Shown: positions 18,667 to 27,542 of the stretch, one piece after another
Layout: each line of letters starts with the position of its first letter
How positions within the stretch are numbered: the stretch's first letter is position 1
Assembly: GCF_009739515.1 (NCBI RefSeq)
Contig: NZ_CP046535.1
Coordinates: 248,001-312,000 of the forward strand
Length of the DNA stretch: 64,000 bases
Origin: Sphingomonas profundi
GTDB taxonomy: Bacteria > Pseudomonadota > Alphaproteobacteria > Sphingomonadales > Sphingomonadaceae
Reading direction: 5' to 3'
Notes under the pieces: generated by a model
The model's input: only the letters and a program-made list of their open reading frames with translations
Database searches by the model: none
What the model was told of the DNA's origin: nothing
Program-made: the position numbers and the translations under genes

Positions 18667-19667
18667 GCGCGCCCACGCCAACCCATGACGCGCACGATCC
18701 GCGCCACGCGCCGGTGCTGCTGGACGAGGTGATCGCCGGCCTGGCCCCCGCCGGCGGCGAGACGCATGTCGACGGCACCTTCGGCGCGGGCGGTTACACC
18801 CGCGCCATCCTGGCGGCCGGCGTCGCGCGCGTGATCGCCTTCGACCGCGATCCCGATGCGGTGGCCGAGGGGCAGGCGCTGGTCGCGGCGCACGACGGCC
18901 GCCTGGCGCTGGTGCCCGATCGCTTCAGCCGCATGGCCGAGGCGCTGGCGGAGCACGGCATCGACGCGGTGGACGGCGTGACGCTGGATATCGGCGTCTC
19001 CTCGATGCAGCTCGACCGGGCCGAGCGCGGCTTCTCCTTCCAGGCGGACGGGCCGCTGGACATGCGGATGGAGCAGGAAGGGGCAAGCGCCGCCGACTTC
19101 CTCAACACCGCCGACGAGGACGAGATCGCCGACGTGATCTACCAGCTGGGCGAGGAGCCGAAATCGCGCCGCATCGCCCGCGCCATCGTGGCGGCACGGC
19201 CGATCGCGCGCACAAGCGAGCTCGCCGCGGTCGTGCGCCGCGCGACCGGCCACAAGCCGCACGACAAGAAGGATCCGGCGACCCGCACCTTCCAGGCCAT
19301 CCGCATCCACCTGAACCGGGAACTCGGCGAGCTGGAGGACGGACTGGCCGCCGCCGAGCGCGTGCTGAAGCCGGGCGGGCGGCTGGCCGTGGTGAGCTTT
19401 CATTCGGGCGAGGACCGCATCGTCAAGCGCTTCCTGCGTCAGCGCAGCGGCGCCGCCCCCGGCGGATCGCGCCATCGGCCGGACGGCGGCGCCGCTGGCC
19501 CGGCACCCAGTTTCGAGGCGGTGGCCAAGGCGGTGCGCGCCGGCGAGGCGGAGGTTGCGCGCAATCCGCGCGCCCGATCCGCCACGCTGCGCGTGGCGCG
19601 GCGCACCGCCAACCCTTCCTGGTCCCACTCCTCCCGGCCCCACTCAGAGAAAGGCCTTGCATCATGA
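18663..19667 (+). CDS. rsmH: 16S rRNA (cytosine-1402-N4)-methyltransferase RsmH
   Basis: 334-residue SAM-dependent methyltransferase that modifies C1402 in the decoding centre of 16S rRNA. The start region has [16 protein letters not shown], followed by the SAM loop [34 protein letters not shown] and [19 protein letters not shown] are family hallmarks. The GTG at 18663 overlaps the mraZ stop; a longer frame starting at 18012 is upstream read-through and rejected. The C-terminal [16 protein letters not shown] is the conserved end of the family. The stop overlaps the ftsL start (ATGA). Confidence 0.96.
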   Translation: MSAPTPTHDAHDPRHAPVLLDEVIAGLAPAGGETHVDGTFGAGGYTRAILAAGVARVIAFDRDPDAVAEGQALVAAHDGRLALVPDRFSRMAEALAEHGIDAVDGVTLDIGVSSMQLDRAERGFSFQADGPLDMRMEQEGASAADFLNTADEDEIADVIYQLGEEPKSRRIARAIVAARPIARTSELAAVVRRATGHKPHDKKDPATRTFQAIRIHLNRELGELEDGLAAAERVLKPGGRLAVVSFHSGEDRIVKRFLRQRSGAAPGGSRHRPDGGAAGPAPSFEAVAKAVRAGEAEVARNPRARSATLRVARRTANPSWSHSSRPHSEKGLAS

Positions 19668-20341
19668 TGGCGGCGCGCTTCCGTTCGGTCACCTGGGTCG
19701 CGATCGCGCTGGTGCCGGCGCTCGGCAGCTATCTGGTGACGCAATATGTCGCGGCGGAGCGGGCGGAGCTGGCGCGGGTGGAGCGCAGGATCGGCCAGAG
19801 CCGCAAGGCGATCCGCGATCTGGAGACGGAGCTGGGCACGCGCGGCAGCATGGCCCAGATCGAGCGGTGGAACGCGCAGACGCTGGCCCTCGCCGCGCCG
19901 ACCGCGCAGCAGTTCATCAGCGGCGACGTGCGCCTGGCGAGCCTGACGGCGTTGCCCTCGCTGCCGCGTCCGGCGATCGCCGTGGCGCCTGCGACGGCGG
20001 TGGTGGCGGATGTGCGGCAGGCCTCGTTCACGCCGGCGCCCGCCGCGTCCGCGCCCACGCCTGCGCCGACGAAGGCGGCGGCCCCGGTCGAGAAGGCGGC
20101 GGCGCCGCGTGCCGAGGTGCGCCAGGTGGCGTTCCGGCCCGCGCCGAAGCGCGCGGCGGCGGAGCCGGAGGCCGAGCCGCAGCCGCTGCTGCGCCAGACC
20201 AACTATATGCGGCCCCCGCGCGATCAGGCGCGGGCGGCGCCGACGAAGGTGGCGATGCTCTCCGCCGGGCCGCTCGACGCGCGAGCGCTCGCCGACATCG
20301 GCCGCATCGCCACGGCCGAGCGCGGCAGCCGCCGCCCGTGA
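19664..20341 (+). CDS. ftsL: FtsL-like division protein with long Ala/Pro-rich extension
   Basis: 225-residue bitopic membrane protein at the ftsL position of the dcw cluster. A short cytoplasmic end and transmembrane helix ([19 protein letters not shown]) are followed by a periplasmic coiled coil with leucine-zipper character ([20 protein letters not shown]). After about residue 75 comes an Ala/Pro/Lys-rich region containing two similar segments, [12 protein letters not shown] and [12 protein letters not shown]. Canonical FtsL is about 90-120 residues, so the tail is a lineage extension. FtsL, with FtsB and FtsQ, controls FtsWI activity. Identity rests on position, topology and coiled coil more than on sequence similarity. 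It overlaps rsmH and ftsI by 4 bases each. Confidence 0.82.
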   Translation: MMAARFRSVTWVAIALVPALGSYLVTQYVAAERAELARVERRIGQSRKAIRDLETELGTRGSMAQIERWNAQTLALAAPTAQQFISGDVRLASLTALPSLPRPAIAVAPATAVVADVRQASFTPAPAASAPTPAPTKAAAPVEKAAAPRAEVRQVAFRPAPKRAAAEPEAEPQPLLRQTNYMRPPRDQARAAPTKVAMLSAGPLDARALADIGRIATAERGSRRP

Positions 20342-22074
20342 ACGCGCCCTTCGCCGCCCCGCTCGCCTCGATCGCGGCGCCGCCCGAGCGCGTCCGCCAG
20401 GCGGATGCGCGGGTGGAGAGCACCTCCGTCGCGCACTTCCGCCTGATGGTGATGATGCTGCTGTTCATCGCCGCCACGGCGGTGGTGGCCGGCAAGCTGG
20501 TATGGATGGCGGTGGCGTCCGATCCGGCGCCGGCCGGCACGAGCACCTACGGCCTGATCCCGCCGCGCGCCGACATCGTCGATCGCAACGGCGTCACCCT
20601 GGCGCGGACGATCGACGCCTGGTCGATCGCGGTGCATCCCAACCAGCTGATGAACCCGCCGGATGTGATCGCGGCGAAGCTGGCGGCGATCCTGCCCGAT
20701 CGCAGCGAGGCGGAGTATCTGGCGATCCTGCGATCCGGCAAGCGCTTCGTCTACCTGAAGCGGCGCGCGCTGCCGGAGATCATCCGCCAGGTGAACGCCA
20801 TCGGCGAGCCGGCGATCGCACTGGGGCGGGAGCCGGAGCGGCTGTACCCGCAGGGCAATCTGGCCAGCCACGTGATGGGCTGGCTGGATCAGGACGGCAG
20901 GCCCACCTCCGGCATGGAGCGCGTGCTGGATGCGCGGCTGACCGCCGACGCCGGGCGCGGCCGCCCGGTCGCGCTCTCGATCGACAGCCGCGTGCAGGCG
21001 GCGCTGGAGACCGAGCTGAACGCCGCGATGCTGAAACATTCGGCGATCGGCGCGAGCGGGCTGGTGCTTGACGTCCGCTCCGGCGAGGTGCTGGCGATGA
21101 CCTCGCTGCCCAGCTTCAACCCGAACGCGCCGAGCTTCGGCCGGGTCGAGGATCTGGCGAACAAGTCGACGCTGAACGTGTACGAGCTGGGCTCCACGTT
21201 CAAGATGATCACGATGGCGAACGCGATCGAGAGTGGCGTCGTCACCTCCATGTCAAAGCGCTACGATGCGACGGTGCCGCTGCAGATCGGCCGCTTCAAG
21301 ATCAAGGACGATCATCCGCAGAAGCGCTTCCTCGACGTGCCGGAGATCCTCGTCCACTCCTCGAACATCGGCACCGCGCGCATCGCCGACGAGATCGGGC
21401 CGCAGCGCACCGCCGCCTTCTTCCGCAAGCTGGGCTTCGATGCGCCCGCCGACATCGAGCTGGGCGCCAAGGGCCGGCCGCTGTGGCCGAAATTCTGGGC
21501 GCGGACGACCACGATGACGGTCGCCTACGGCCATGGCATCGCGGTGACGCCGCTGCACCTGGCGAGCGCCTATGCGGCGCTGGTGAACGGCGGCGTGTGG
21601 CGCCCGGCGACGCTGCTGAAGCGGCCGCCCGGGGCGGCGCCGCAGGGCCGCCGCGTGATATCGGAGGCGACCTCCGCGCGGATGCGGCAGCTGATGCGGC
21701 TGGTGGTTATGAAGGGCACCGGCCGCAAGGCGGACGCGCCCGGCTTCCGCCTGGGCGGCAAGACGGGGACGGCGGAGAAGCCGCAGGCCGGCGGCTACCG
21801 CAAGAACGCCAACGTCTCCACCTTCGCGGGCGTGTTCCCGATGGACGATCCGCGTTACGTGATCATCGCCATGCTGGACGAGCCGAAGGGCACCGCCGAC
21901 ACGTTCGGCTACGCCACCGCCGCGTGGACGGCCGGCCCGGTGATCGCCCGCACCGTCGCCCGCGTCGGCCCGCTGCTGGGCGTGATGCCGAGCCTGACGC
22001 GCGATGTGGACGAGAGCGAGCTGCTGCCGCTGCTGTGGGAGCCGAAGGGGGCCGATCCGCATGCGGTCGAGTGA
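20338..22074 (+). CDS. ftsI: Septal peptidoglycan transpeptidase FtsI (PBP3)
   Basis: 578-residue class B penicillin-binding protein. There is one N-terminal membrane helix (MVMMLLFIAATAVVAGKLVW), then a pedestal domain beginning PPRADIVDRNGVTLA. The transpeptidase domain has active-site GSTFKM (Ser about 286), HSSNIGTAR and GGKTGTAEKP (Lys about 476). It crosslinks septal peptidoglycan together with FtsW. The GTG at 20338 overlaps the ftsL stop (GTGA); the longer frame from 19555 is read-through of upstream genes. The stop lies 14 bases inside murE. Confidence 0.96.
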   Translation: MNAPFAAPLASIAAPPERVRQADARVESTSVAHFRLMVMMLLFIAATAVVAGKLVWMAVASDPAPAGTSTYGLIPPRADIVDRNGVTLARTIDAWSIAVHPNQLMNPPDVIAAKLAAILPDRSEAEYLAILRSGKRFVYLKRRALPEIIRQVNAIGEPAIALGREPERLYPQGNLASHVMGWLDQDGRPTSGMERVLDARLTADAGRGRPVALSIDSRVQAALETELNAAMLKHSAIGASGLVLDVRSGEVLAMTSLPSFNPNAPSFGRVEDLANKSTLNVYELGSTFKMITMANAIESGVVTSMSKRYDATVPLQIGRFKIKDDHPQKRFLDVPEILVHSSNIGTARIADEIGPQRTAAFFRKLGFDAPADIELGAKGRPLWPKFWARTTTMTVAYGHGIAVTPLHLASAYAALVNGGVWRPATLLKRPPGAAPQGRRVISEATSARMRQLMRLVVMKGTGRKADAPGFRLGGKTGTAEKPQAGGYRKNANVSTFAGVFPMDDPRYVIIAMLDEPKGTADTFGYATAAWTAGPVIARTVARVGPLLGVMPSLTRDVDESELLPLLWEPKGADPHAVE

Positions 22075-23524
22075 CCTGCCCACGCTGGCGGCGGACGTGG
22101 GCGCGCAGGCGAGCGGCGCGGCGGTGGCCACGGCGCGCGTCACCGGCTTCGCGATCGATCATCGCAAGGTGGCGCCGGGCACCGTGTTCGGCGCCTTTCG
22201 CGGCGCGCGGGTGAACGGCGAGGATTTCATCGCCGCCGCCATCGCCGCCGGCGCGGTGGCGGTGGTGGCGCGGCCGGAAGTGACGGTGGAAGGCGCGCTG
22301 CACATCGCCGATGCGGAGCCGCGTCGCGCCTTCGCCCGGCTGGCCGCCCGCTTCTTCGCGCCGTTCCCGGCCACCGTCGTCGCCGTGACGGGCACGAACG
22401 GCAAGACCTCCACGGTGGAATTGGCGCGTCAGCTGTGGCGGATGGCGGGGCACAATGCGGCCTCGATCGGCACGCTCGGCGTCACGACCGCCGAGGATCA
22501 GGTCTCGACCGGGCTGACCACGCCGGACGTCGCCACCTTCCTGGGCAATATGGGCGGGCTGGCGCGCGAGGGGGTGAGCCACGTCGCCTACGAGGCGTCG
22601 AGCCACGGGCTGGACCAGTATCGCAGCGAGGGGCTGCCGGTGGCGGCCGCCGCCTTCACCAATCTCAGCCGCGACCATCTCGACTATCATGGCACGATGC
22701 ACGCCTATCTGGCGGCCAAGCTGCGCCTGTTCACCGAGGTGGTGGACCGGCACGGCGCGGCGGTGGTGTGGGCCGACGACGAGGCGTCCGCGCGGGTGAT
22801 CGAGCTGGCGGCCGAGCGCGGCCTGCGGCTGTTCACGGTGGGCGCGGCCGGCGAGGCGCTGCGCCTCGTCGGCCGCGAGCCGACGGCGCTGGGCCAGACG
22901 CTGACGGTCGCCGCCGGCGGATCGACCCACAGCGTGAAGCTGCCGCTGATCGGCGCCTATCAGGCGGCCAACGCGCTGGTGGCGGCCGGGCTGGTGATCG
23001 CGACAGGCGGCGAGCCGGCGCGCACCCTCGCCGATCTCGCCCGCGTGCAGCCGGTGCGCGGGCGGCTGGAACGGGCGGCGATCTCCCGCGCGGGTGCGCC
23101 CGTCTACGTCGATTACGCGCATACGCCCGACGGTCTGCGCGCCGCGATCGAGGCGCTGCGGCCGCATACGCGCGGGCGGCTGATCGTGCTGTTCGGCGCG
23201 GGCGGCGATCGCGACGCCGGCAAGCGGCCCGAGATGGGCAGGGTGGCGGCGGATCTGGGCGACCTGGTGATCGTGACCGACGACAATCCGCGCGGCGAGG
23301 ATCCGGCCGCGATCCGCGCGGAGGTGCTGGCGGGCGCGCCGGCCGCGCGCGAGATCGGCGGGCGGCGCGAGGCGATCGCCGCCGCCATCGCCGGCGCGGG
23401 TGCCGACGACGTGGTCCTGCTGGCCGGCAAGGGCCACGAACAGGGCCAGATCGTCGGCAGCGGCGAGGCGATGCGCGTGCTGCCGTTCGACGACGTATCG
23501 GTGGCGCGGGAGTGCGCGGCATGA
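22061..23524 (+). CDS. murE: UDP-MurNAc-tripeptide synthetase MurE (meso-diaminopimelate-adding)
   Basis: 487-residue Mur ligase adding the third stem-peptide residue. The ATP loop VTGTNGKTSTVELA, the central YEASSHGLDQYR, and DNPRGEDPAAI are visible. The DNPR motif is the meso-diaminopimelate specificity signature. The C-terminal LLAGKGHEQGQ is family-typical. The ATG at 22061 overlaps ftsI by 14 bases and gives the usual N-terminus. Its own last bases read ATGA, so an initiation codon at 23521 overlaps the stop; this now opens a 43-codon mini-ORF through the palindromic element before murF. Confidence 0.96.
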   Translation: MRSSDLPTLAADVGAQASGAAVATARVTGFAIDHRKVAPGTVFGAFRGARVNGEDFIAAAIAAGAVAVVARPEVTVEGALHIADAEPRRAFARLAARFFAPFPATVVAVTGTNGKTSTVELARQLWRMAGHNAASIGTLGVTTAEDQVSTGLTTPDVATFLGNMGGLAREGVSHVAYEASSHGLDQYRSEGLPVAAAAFTNLSRDHLDYHGTMHAYLAAKLRLFTEVVDRHGAAVVWADDEASARVIELAAERGLRLFTVGAAGEALRLVGREPTALGQTLTVAAGGSTHSVKLPLIGAYQAANALVAAGLVIATGGEPARTLADLARVQPVRGRLERAAISRAGAPVYVDYAHTPDGLRAAIEALRPHTRGRLIVLFGAGGDRDAGKRPEMGRVAADLGDLVIVTDDNPRGEDPAAIRAEVLAGAPAAREIGGRREAIAAAIAGAGADDVVLLAGKGHEQGQIVGSGEAMRVLPFDDVSVARECAA

Positions 23525-23652
23525 GGGGGGTGCGGTTCCCACTCCCCTGCAGGGAAGGGAGGCGGGGGGCGGGGGAATCCCGTTCGGTCCCGATCACCCG
23601 TGATGGAGTCACCCACCCCAACCCCTCCCTTGAAAGGGAGGGGCTTCTGTGA
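23521..23652 (+). other. 43-codon mini-ORF bridging murE and murF through a palindromic element
   Basis: An ATG overlapping the murE stop (ATGA at 23521-23524) opens a frame through the whole inserted repeat. The frame ends at a TGA that overlaps the murF GTG (GTGA at 23649-23652). The product would begin MRGVRFPLPCREG and end [11 protein letters not shown], sequence dictated by the palindromes. It is more likely a coupling device or accident than a functional peptide. The 4-base overlaps at both ends are what the junction would keep if an ancestral murE-murF overlap had been split by insertion. Confidence 0.4.
23525..23648 (+). repeat. Palindromic element between murE and murF (P3-like)
   Basis: 124 bases separating murE and murF, the longest gap in the dcw cluster. 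The left part contains a hairpin around CTCCCCTGCAGGGAAGGGAGG, and the right end is the near-perfect hairpin CCCCTCCCTTGAAAGGGAGGGG. The right arm is closely related to the arms around the DUF559 gene at 58608 and 59003 (CTCTCCCTTGAAGGGAGAGG). The GGGAGGGG of the right arm lies 6-9 bases before the murF GTG and acts as its Shine-Dalgarno sequence. Confidence 0.75.
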
Positions 23653-25046
23653 CCCTCTGGACCGCCGCCGCCATCGCCGCCGCGACCGGCGGCGTCGCGC
23701 ATGGCGACTTCGCCGTGGACGGCGTCGCGTTCGACTCGCGCGAGGTGGGGCCGGGCGACCTGTTCGTCGCGCTGAAGGGGGAGGCGACGGACGGGCATCG
23801 CTTCGTCGACAAGGCGTTCGCGCAAGGGGCGGGCGGGGCGATCGTGAGCGAGGCGGTGGCGCACCCCCACGTGCTGGTCGCGGACACGGCGGCGGCGCTC
23901 GACGCGCTGGCGCAAGCGGCGCGCGCGCGGACGGCGGCGCGGATCGTCGGCGTCACCGGCTCGGTCGGCAAGACCGGCACCAAGGAGGCGCTGTTCGCGG
24001 CGCTGGACCGCGCGGGGCCGGGCGGCGCGCACCGCTCGGTCAAGAGCTACAACAACCATGTCGGCGTGCCGCTGAGCCTGGCGCGGATGCCGGCGGACGC
24101 GCGCTTCGGCGTGTTCGAGATGGGCATGAACCATGCCGGCGAACTCGCCGCGCTGACCCGCATCGTGCGGCCGCACGTCGCCATCGTCACCGCGATCGCG
24201 CCGGCGCACAGCGCCTTCTTCGCCGACGAGGTGGCGATCGCCGACGCCAAGGGGGAGATATTCGGCGGGCTGGAGCCGGGCGGCACCGCCATCGTGCCGC
24301 ACGACAGCCCGCACCGCGACCGGCTGATCGCGGCGGCGCGGCCGCACGCGGCGCGGATCGTCACCTTCGGCCAGGACGCCGCCGCCGACGTGCACGTGCG
24401 CGAGGCGGTGCGGACGGAGCGCGGCACGCTGGTATCGGCGCGGATCGGCGCGGCGGAGCTGACCTTCACGATCGCGCTGCCGGGCGACCACTGGGTCTCG
24501 AACGCGCTCGCCGTGCTGGCGGCGGTGCAGGCGGTGGACGGCGATCTCGCCGCCGCCGGCCTCGCGCTGGCCGACATGGCCGGCCTGCCCGGCCGCGGCG
24601 AGCGGCGGCGGGTGCCGGTGAACGGCGGCGAGGCGCTGGTGATCGACGAGAGCTACAACGCCAACCCCGCATCGATGAAGGCGACCATCGCGCTGCTGGG
24701 GCAGGAGCGTGCGGCCCGCCGCATCGCCGTGCTGGGCGAGATGCGCGAGCTCGGCGATCTCTCGCCGGCGTACCACGCGGCGCTGGCCGACATGCTCGCG
24801 GCGGCGGACGTCGATTATGCACTGCTCGTCGGCGCGGAAATGGCGCCGCTCGCCAAAGCGCTTGAGGGGCGCATCGATTTCGCGCATGTGGCCGCCGCCG
24901 ACGCCGCCCGCGATCCCCTGTTCGGGCGGATCGCACCGGGCGACGCCGTGCTGATAAAAGGGTCGAATGCCGTCGGGCTCGCCCGCCTCGTCGAGGCGCT
25001 GGCGGCCGGTTCGGCGGTAACGGACGCAGCCACATGCTCTATCTGA
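23649..25046 (+). CDS. murF: UDP-MurNAc-tripeptide--D-Ala-D-Ala ligase MurF
   Basis: 465-residue Mur ligase that attaches D-Ala-D-Ala to complete the pentapeptide. The N-terminal domain has [20 protein letters not shown], the ATP loop is [15 protein letters not shown], the substrate region is [16 protein letters not shown], and the C-terminal domain has [16 protein letters not shown]. The GTG at 23649 is the first start after the palindromic element, whose right arm provides the ribosome binding site. It overlaps mraY by 13 bases. No unusual residues were seen. Confidence 0.95.
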   Translation: MTLWTAAAIAAATGGVAHGDFAVDGVAFDSREVGPGDLFVALKGEATDGHRFVDKAFAQGAGGAIVSEAVAHPHVLVADTAAALDALAQAARARTAARIVGVTGSVGKTGTKEALFAALDRAGPGGAHRSVKSYNNHVGVPLSLARMPADARFGVFEMGMNHAGELAALTRIVRPHVAIVTAIAPAHSAFFADEVAIADAKGEIFGGLEPGGTAIVPHDSPHRDRLIAAARPHAARIVTFGQDAAADVHVREAVRTERGTLVSARIGAAELTFTIALPGDHWVSNALAVLAAVQAVDGDLAAAGLALADMAGLPGRGERRRVPVNGGEALVIDESYNANPASMKATIALLGQERAARRIAVLGEMRELGDLSPAYHAALADMLAAADVDYALLVGAEMAPLAKALEGRIDFAHVAAADAARDPLFGRIAPGDAVLIKGSNAVGLARLVEALAAGSAVTDAATCSI

Positions 25047-26104
25047 TCGCCGAGCACCTCGGGTTTCCGGGGCTCCTCAACCTCATCCGCTACATCACCT
25101 TCCGCGCGGGTGCCGCGGCGATGACGGCGCTGGTGATCGGCCTGGTGATCGGGCCGCGCTTCATCGGCTGGCTGCGCGTGCGGCAGGGCAAGGGCCAGCC
25201 GATCCGGTCGGACGGGCCGCAGACCCATCTCGCCAAGGTGGGCACGCCGACGATGGGCGGGCTGATGATCCTCACCTCGCTGGCGATATCGCTGCTGCTG
25301 TGGATGGATCTGGCGAACCGCTACACGTGGGGCGTGCTGATCGTGACGTCGGGCTTCGGCCTGGTCGGCTTCATGGACGATTACGACAAGGTGAAGAAGC
25401 GCAGCCACAAGGGCGTATCCGGCAAGGTGCGGCTGCTGCTGGAGTTCATCATCGCCGGCGGCGCCGCCTGGCTGATCCTGAACGGCAACGGCACCGAATT
25501 GTACGTGCCCTTCTACAATGGCGCGGTGATCGATCTCGGCCCGCTCTACATTTTCTTCGCCGCCTTCGTGATTGTGGCGTTCGGCAATGCGGTGAACCTG
25601 ACGGACGGGCTGGACGGACTGGCGACGATGCCGGTCATCATCGCCAGCCTGGCCTTCTTCGTGATCGCCTATCTGGTCGGCAACGCCAAGTTCGCCGGCT
25701 ATCTGGGCATCCCGCACGTGCTGGGCGCGGGCGACCTGACGATCGTGACGGCGTGCATCATCGGCGCGGGCCTGGCCTTCCTATGGTTCAACGCGCCGCC
25801 GGCGGCGGTGTTCATGGGCGATACCGGCAGCCTGGCGCTGGGCGGCGCGCTGGGCGCGATCTCGGTCGCGACGCATCACGAGATCGTGCTGGCGATCGTC
25901 GGCGGGCTGTTCGTGCTGGAGGCGGTTTCCGTCGTCATCCAGGTCTATTATTACAAGCGGACGGGCAAGCGCGTGTTCCGCATGGCGCCGATCCACCACC
26001 ATTTCGAGCAGCTAGGCTGGAGCGAGCCGACCGTGGTGATCCGCTTCTGGATCATCAGCTTCGTGCTGGCGCTGGCTGGCCTCGCCACGTTGAAGCTGCG
26101 GTGA
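25034..26104 (+). CDS. mraY: Phospho-N-acetylmuramoyl-pentapeptide-transferase MraY
   Basis: 356-residue polytopic inner-membrane enzyme that transfers phospho-MurNAc-pentapeptide to undecaprenyl phosphate, making lipid I. Motifs: [30 protein letters not shown] (Asp pair for Mg), [13 protein letters not shown], and [16 protein letters not shown] with the C-terminal [13 protein letters not shown]. Length and about ten helices are standard. The start lies within murF and the stop overlaps the murD GTG (GTGA at 26101-26104). Confidence 0.97.
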   Translation: MLYLIAEHLGFPGLLNLIRYITFRAGAAAMTALVIGLVIGPRFIGWLRVRQGKGQPIRSDGPQTHLAKVGTPTMGGLMILTSLAISLLLWMDLANRYTWGVLIVTSGFGLVGFMDDYDKVKKRSHKGVSGKVRLLLEFIIAGGAAWLILNGNGTELYVPFYNGAVIDLGPLYIFFAAFVIVAFGNAVNLTDGLDGLATMPVIIASLAFFVIAYLVGNAKFAGYLGIPHVLGAGDLTIVTACIIGAGLAFLWFNAPPAAVFMGDTGSLALGGALGAISVATHHEIVLAIVGGLFVLEAVSVVIQVYYYKRTGKRVFRMAPIHHHFEQLGWSEPTVVIRFWIISFVLALAGLATLKLR

Positions 26105-27525
26105 TCACCTCGCCCGCCTTTCGCGGCAAGCGCTATGCGGTGCTGGGGCTGGCGCGCTCGGGCCTCGCCACGGTGCAGGCGTTGCTGGCAAGCGGCGCGC
26201 ACGTGACCGCGTGGGACTCGAACGAGGAAGCGCGCACGAAGATCCTCCCCGGCACGGGGAGGGGAACCGCGCGCAGCGTGGTGGAGGGGGAGAGCGGCGT
26301 CGCACTTGCCTCGCGAGGAACAGCATCTGCCGAGCGCCCCCTCCACCGTCCTGCGGACGATCCCCCTCCCCGTGCCGGGGAGGATTTTGTGCTGGCCGAT
26401 CCGCTCTCGATCGATCTCGCGGGCTTCGACGGCATCGTCGTGTCGCCCGGCGTGCCGATCAACCGGCATCCGATCGCCGGCGCGGCGAAGGCGGCCGGCG
26501 TGCCGCTGATCGGCGACATCGAGCTGTTCGCGCAAGCGCGCGCATCGCTGCCGCCGCACCGGGTGGTGGGCGTCACCGGCACCAACGGCAAGTCGACCAC
26601 CACGGCGCTGATCCACCACATCGTCGCCTCGGCCGGGGTGCCGGCGATGCTGGGCGGCAATATCGGCCTGCCGATCCTGCGTCAGCAGCCGCTGGCGCCG
26701 AACGCCAACGGGGCCGGCGTCTACGTCCTCGAACTCTCGTCCTACCAGCTGGATCTGACGCAGAGTCTCGCCTGCGACGTCGCCGTGCTGCTGAACATCA
26801 CGCCCGACCATCTCGACCGCTATGACGGGTTCGCCGGCTACTCCGCCTCCAAGGGGCGGCTGTTCAAGATGCAGAAGGCCAACCAGGTGGCGGTGATCGC
26901 GATCGAGGACGATCCCAGCCGGGCGATCGCGGCGGGGGTGGTCGGCGGGCTGGTGACGATCACGGCGGCCGATGCCGGCGACCAGAAGGACTGGCCGGCG
27001 CTGCAGGGGCCGCACAACGCGCAGAACGTCTCCGCCGCCGTCGCCGCCACCCGCGCGCTGGGCATCGACGAGGCGGTGATCGAGGCGGCGCTGGCGACCT
27101 ACCCCGGCCTGCCGCACCGGATGGAGCGCGTGGCGGAGAAGGCGGGCGTTCTCTACGTGAACGACAGCAAGGCCACGAACCCGACCTCCACCGCCCCGGC
27201 GCTCGCCGCCTATCCGGCGGTGCACTGGATCGTCGGCGGCCTCGCCAAGACCGACGATCTCGACGCGTGCGAGCCGCATCTCGGCCATGTGCGCGGCGCC
27301 TATACGATCGGCGACAGCGCGGCCATGTACGAGAGGCTGCTGCGCGGGCGGGTGCCGGTGGTGGAGAATGTCGGCACGCTGGAGCATGCGGTGCGCCGCG
27401 CCGCCGCCGTGGCCGTGGCCGGCGAGGTGGTGCTGCTGTCGCCGGCCTGCGCCAGCTTCGACCAGTTCCGCGATTTCGAGGCGCGTGGCGACGCGTTCCG
27501 CTCGCTCGTGGAGGGGCTGACATGA
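26101..27525 (+). CDS. murD: UDP-MurNAc-L-alanine--D-glutamate ligase MurD with in-frame palindromic insertion
   Basis: 474-residue Mur ligase adding D-Glu. The N-terminal Rossmann-like domain has [20 protein letters not shown]; the ATP loop is [14 protein letters not shown] (about residue 157). [36 protein letters not shown] and [11 protein letters not shown] are family motifs. Residues about 48-95 (from [10 protein letters not shown] to PPPRAGED) are not MurD-like. They are the translation of a 145-base palindromic element present elsewhere in the window. They interrupt the N-terminal UDP-binding domain between [10 protein letters not shown] and [11 protein letters not shown]. Removing them leaves about 426 residues, close to the usual length. 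The frame is intact, so an active enzyme with an inserted loop is expected. The GTG start overlaps mraY. Confidence 0.93.
   Translation: MITSPAFRGKRYAVLGLARSGLATVQALLASGAHVTAWDSNEEARTKILPGTGRGTARSVVEGESGVALASRGTASAERPLHRPADDPPPRAGEDFVLADPLSIDLAGFDGIVVSPGVPINRHPIAGAAKAAGVPLIGDIELFAQARASLPPHRVVGVTGTNGKSTTTALIHHIVASAGVPAMLGGNIGLPILRQQPLAPNANGAGVYVLELSSYQLDLTQSLACDVAVLLNITPDHLDRYDGFAGYSASKGRLFKMQKANQVAVIAIEDDPSRAIAAGVVGGLVTITAADAGDQKDWPALQGPHNAQNVSAAVAATRALGIDEAVIEAALATYPGLPHRMERVAEKAGVLYVNDSKATNPTSTAPALAAYPAVHWIVGGLAKTDDLDACEPHLGHVRGAYTIGDSAAMYERLLRGRVPVVENVGTLEHAVRRAAAVAVAGEVVLLSPACASFDQFRDFEARGDAFRSLVEGLT
26241..26385 (+). repeat. P1 palindromic element inside murD
   Basis: Starts GATCCTCCCCGGCACGGGGA and ends CCCTCCCCGTGCCGGGGAGG plus AT. 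Each arm is itself a hairpin (CCTCCCC...GGGGAGG), and the arms are inverted repeats of one another. Inner sequences GTGGTGGAGGGG and CCCCCTCCACC also pair. The right arm matches, over more than 22 bases, the right arms at 32540-32564 and 60605-60629. The element is read through in frame by murD, in the reading that gives PPPRAGED at the right arm. Confidence 0.88.
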
Positions 27526-27542
27526 GAAGGCTGGGGGCATGA
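27522..27542 (+). other. Six-codon mini-ORF between murD and ftsW
   Basis: ATG AGA AGG CTG GGG GCA TGA. The ATG overlaps the murD stop (ATGA) and the TGA overlaps the ftsW start (ATGA). It may be a relay for translational coupling from murD to ftsW, or simply chance; its Arg codons AGA and AGG are rare in this GC-rich genome. Confidence 0.3.

Noticed and set aside
26241-26385. A frameshift or pseudogene interpretation of murD
   Set aside because: The frame is continuous on both sides of the element and all Mur ligase motifs follow, so an insertion with the frame kept fits better than a broken gene.
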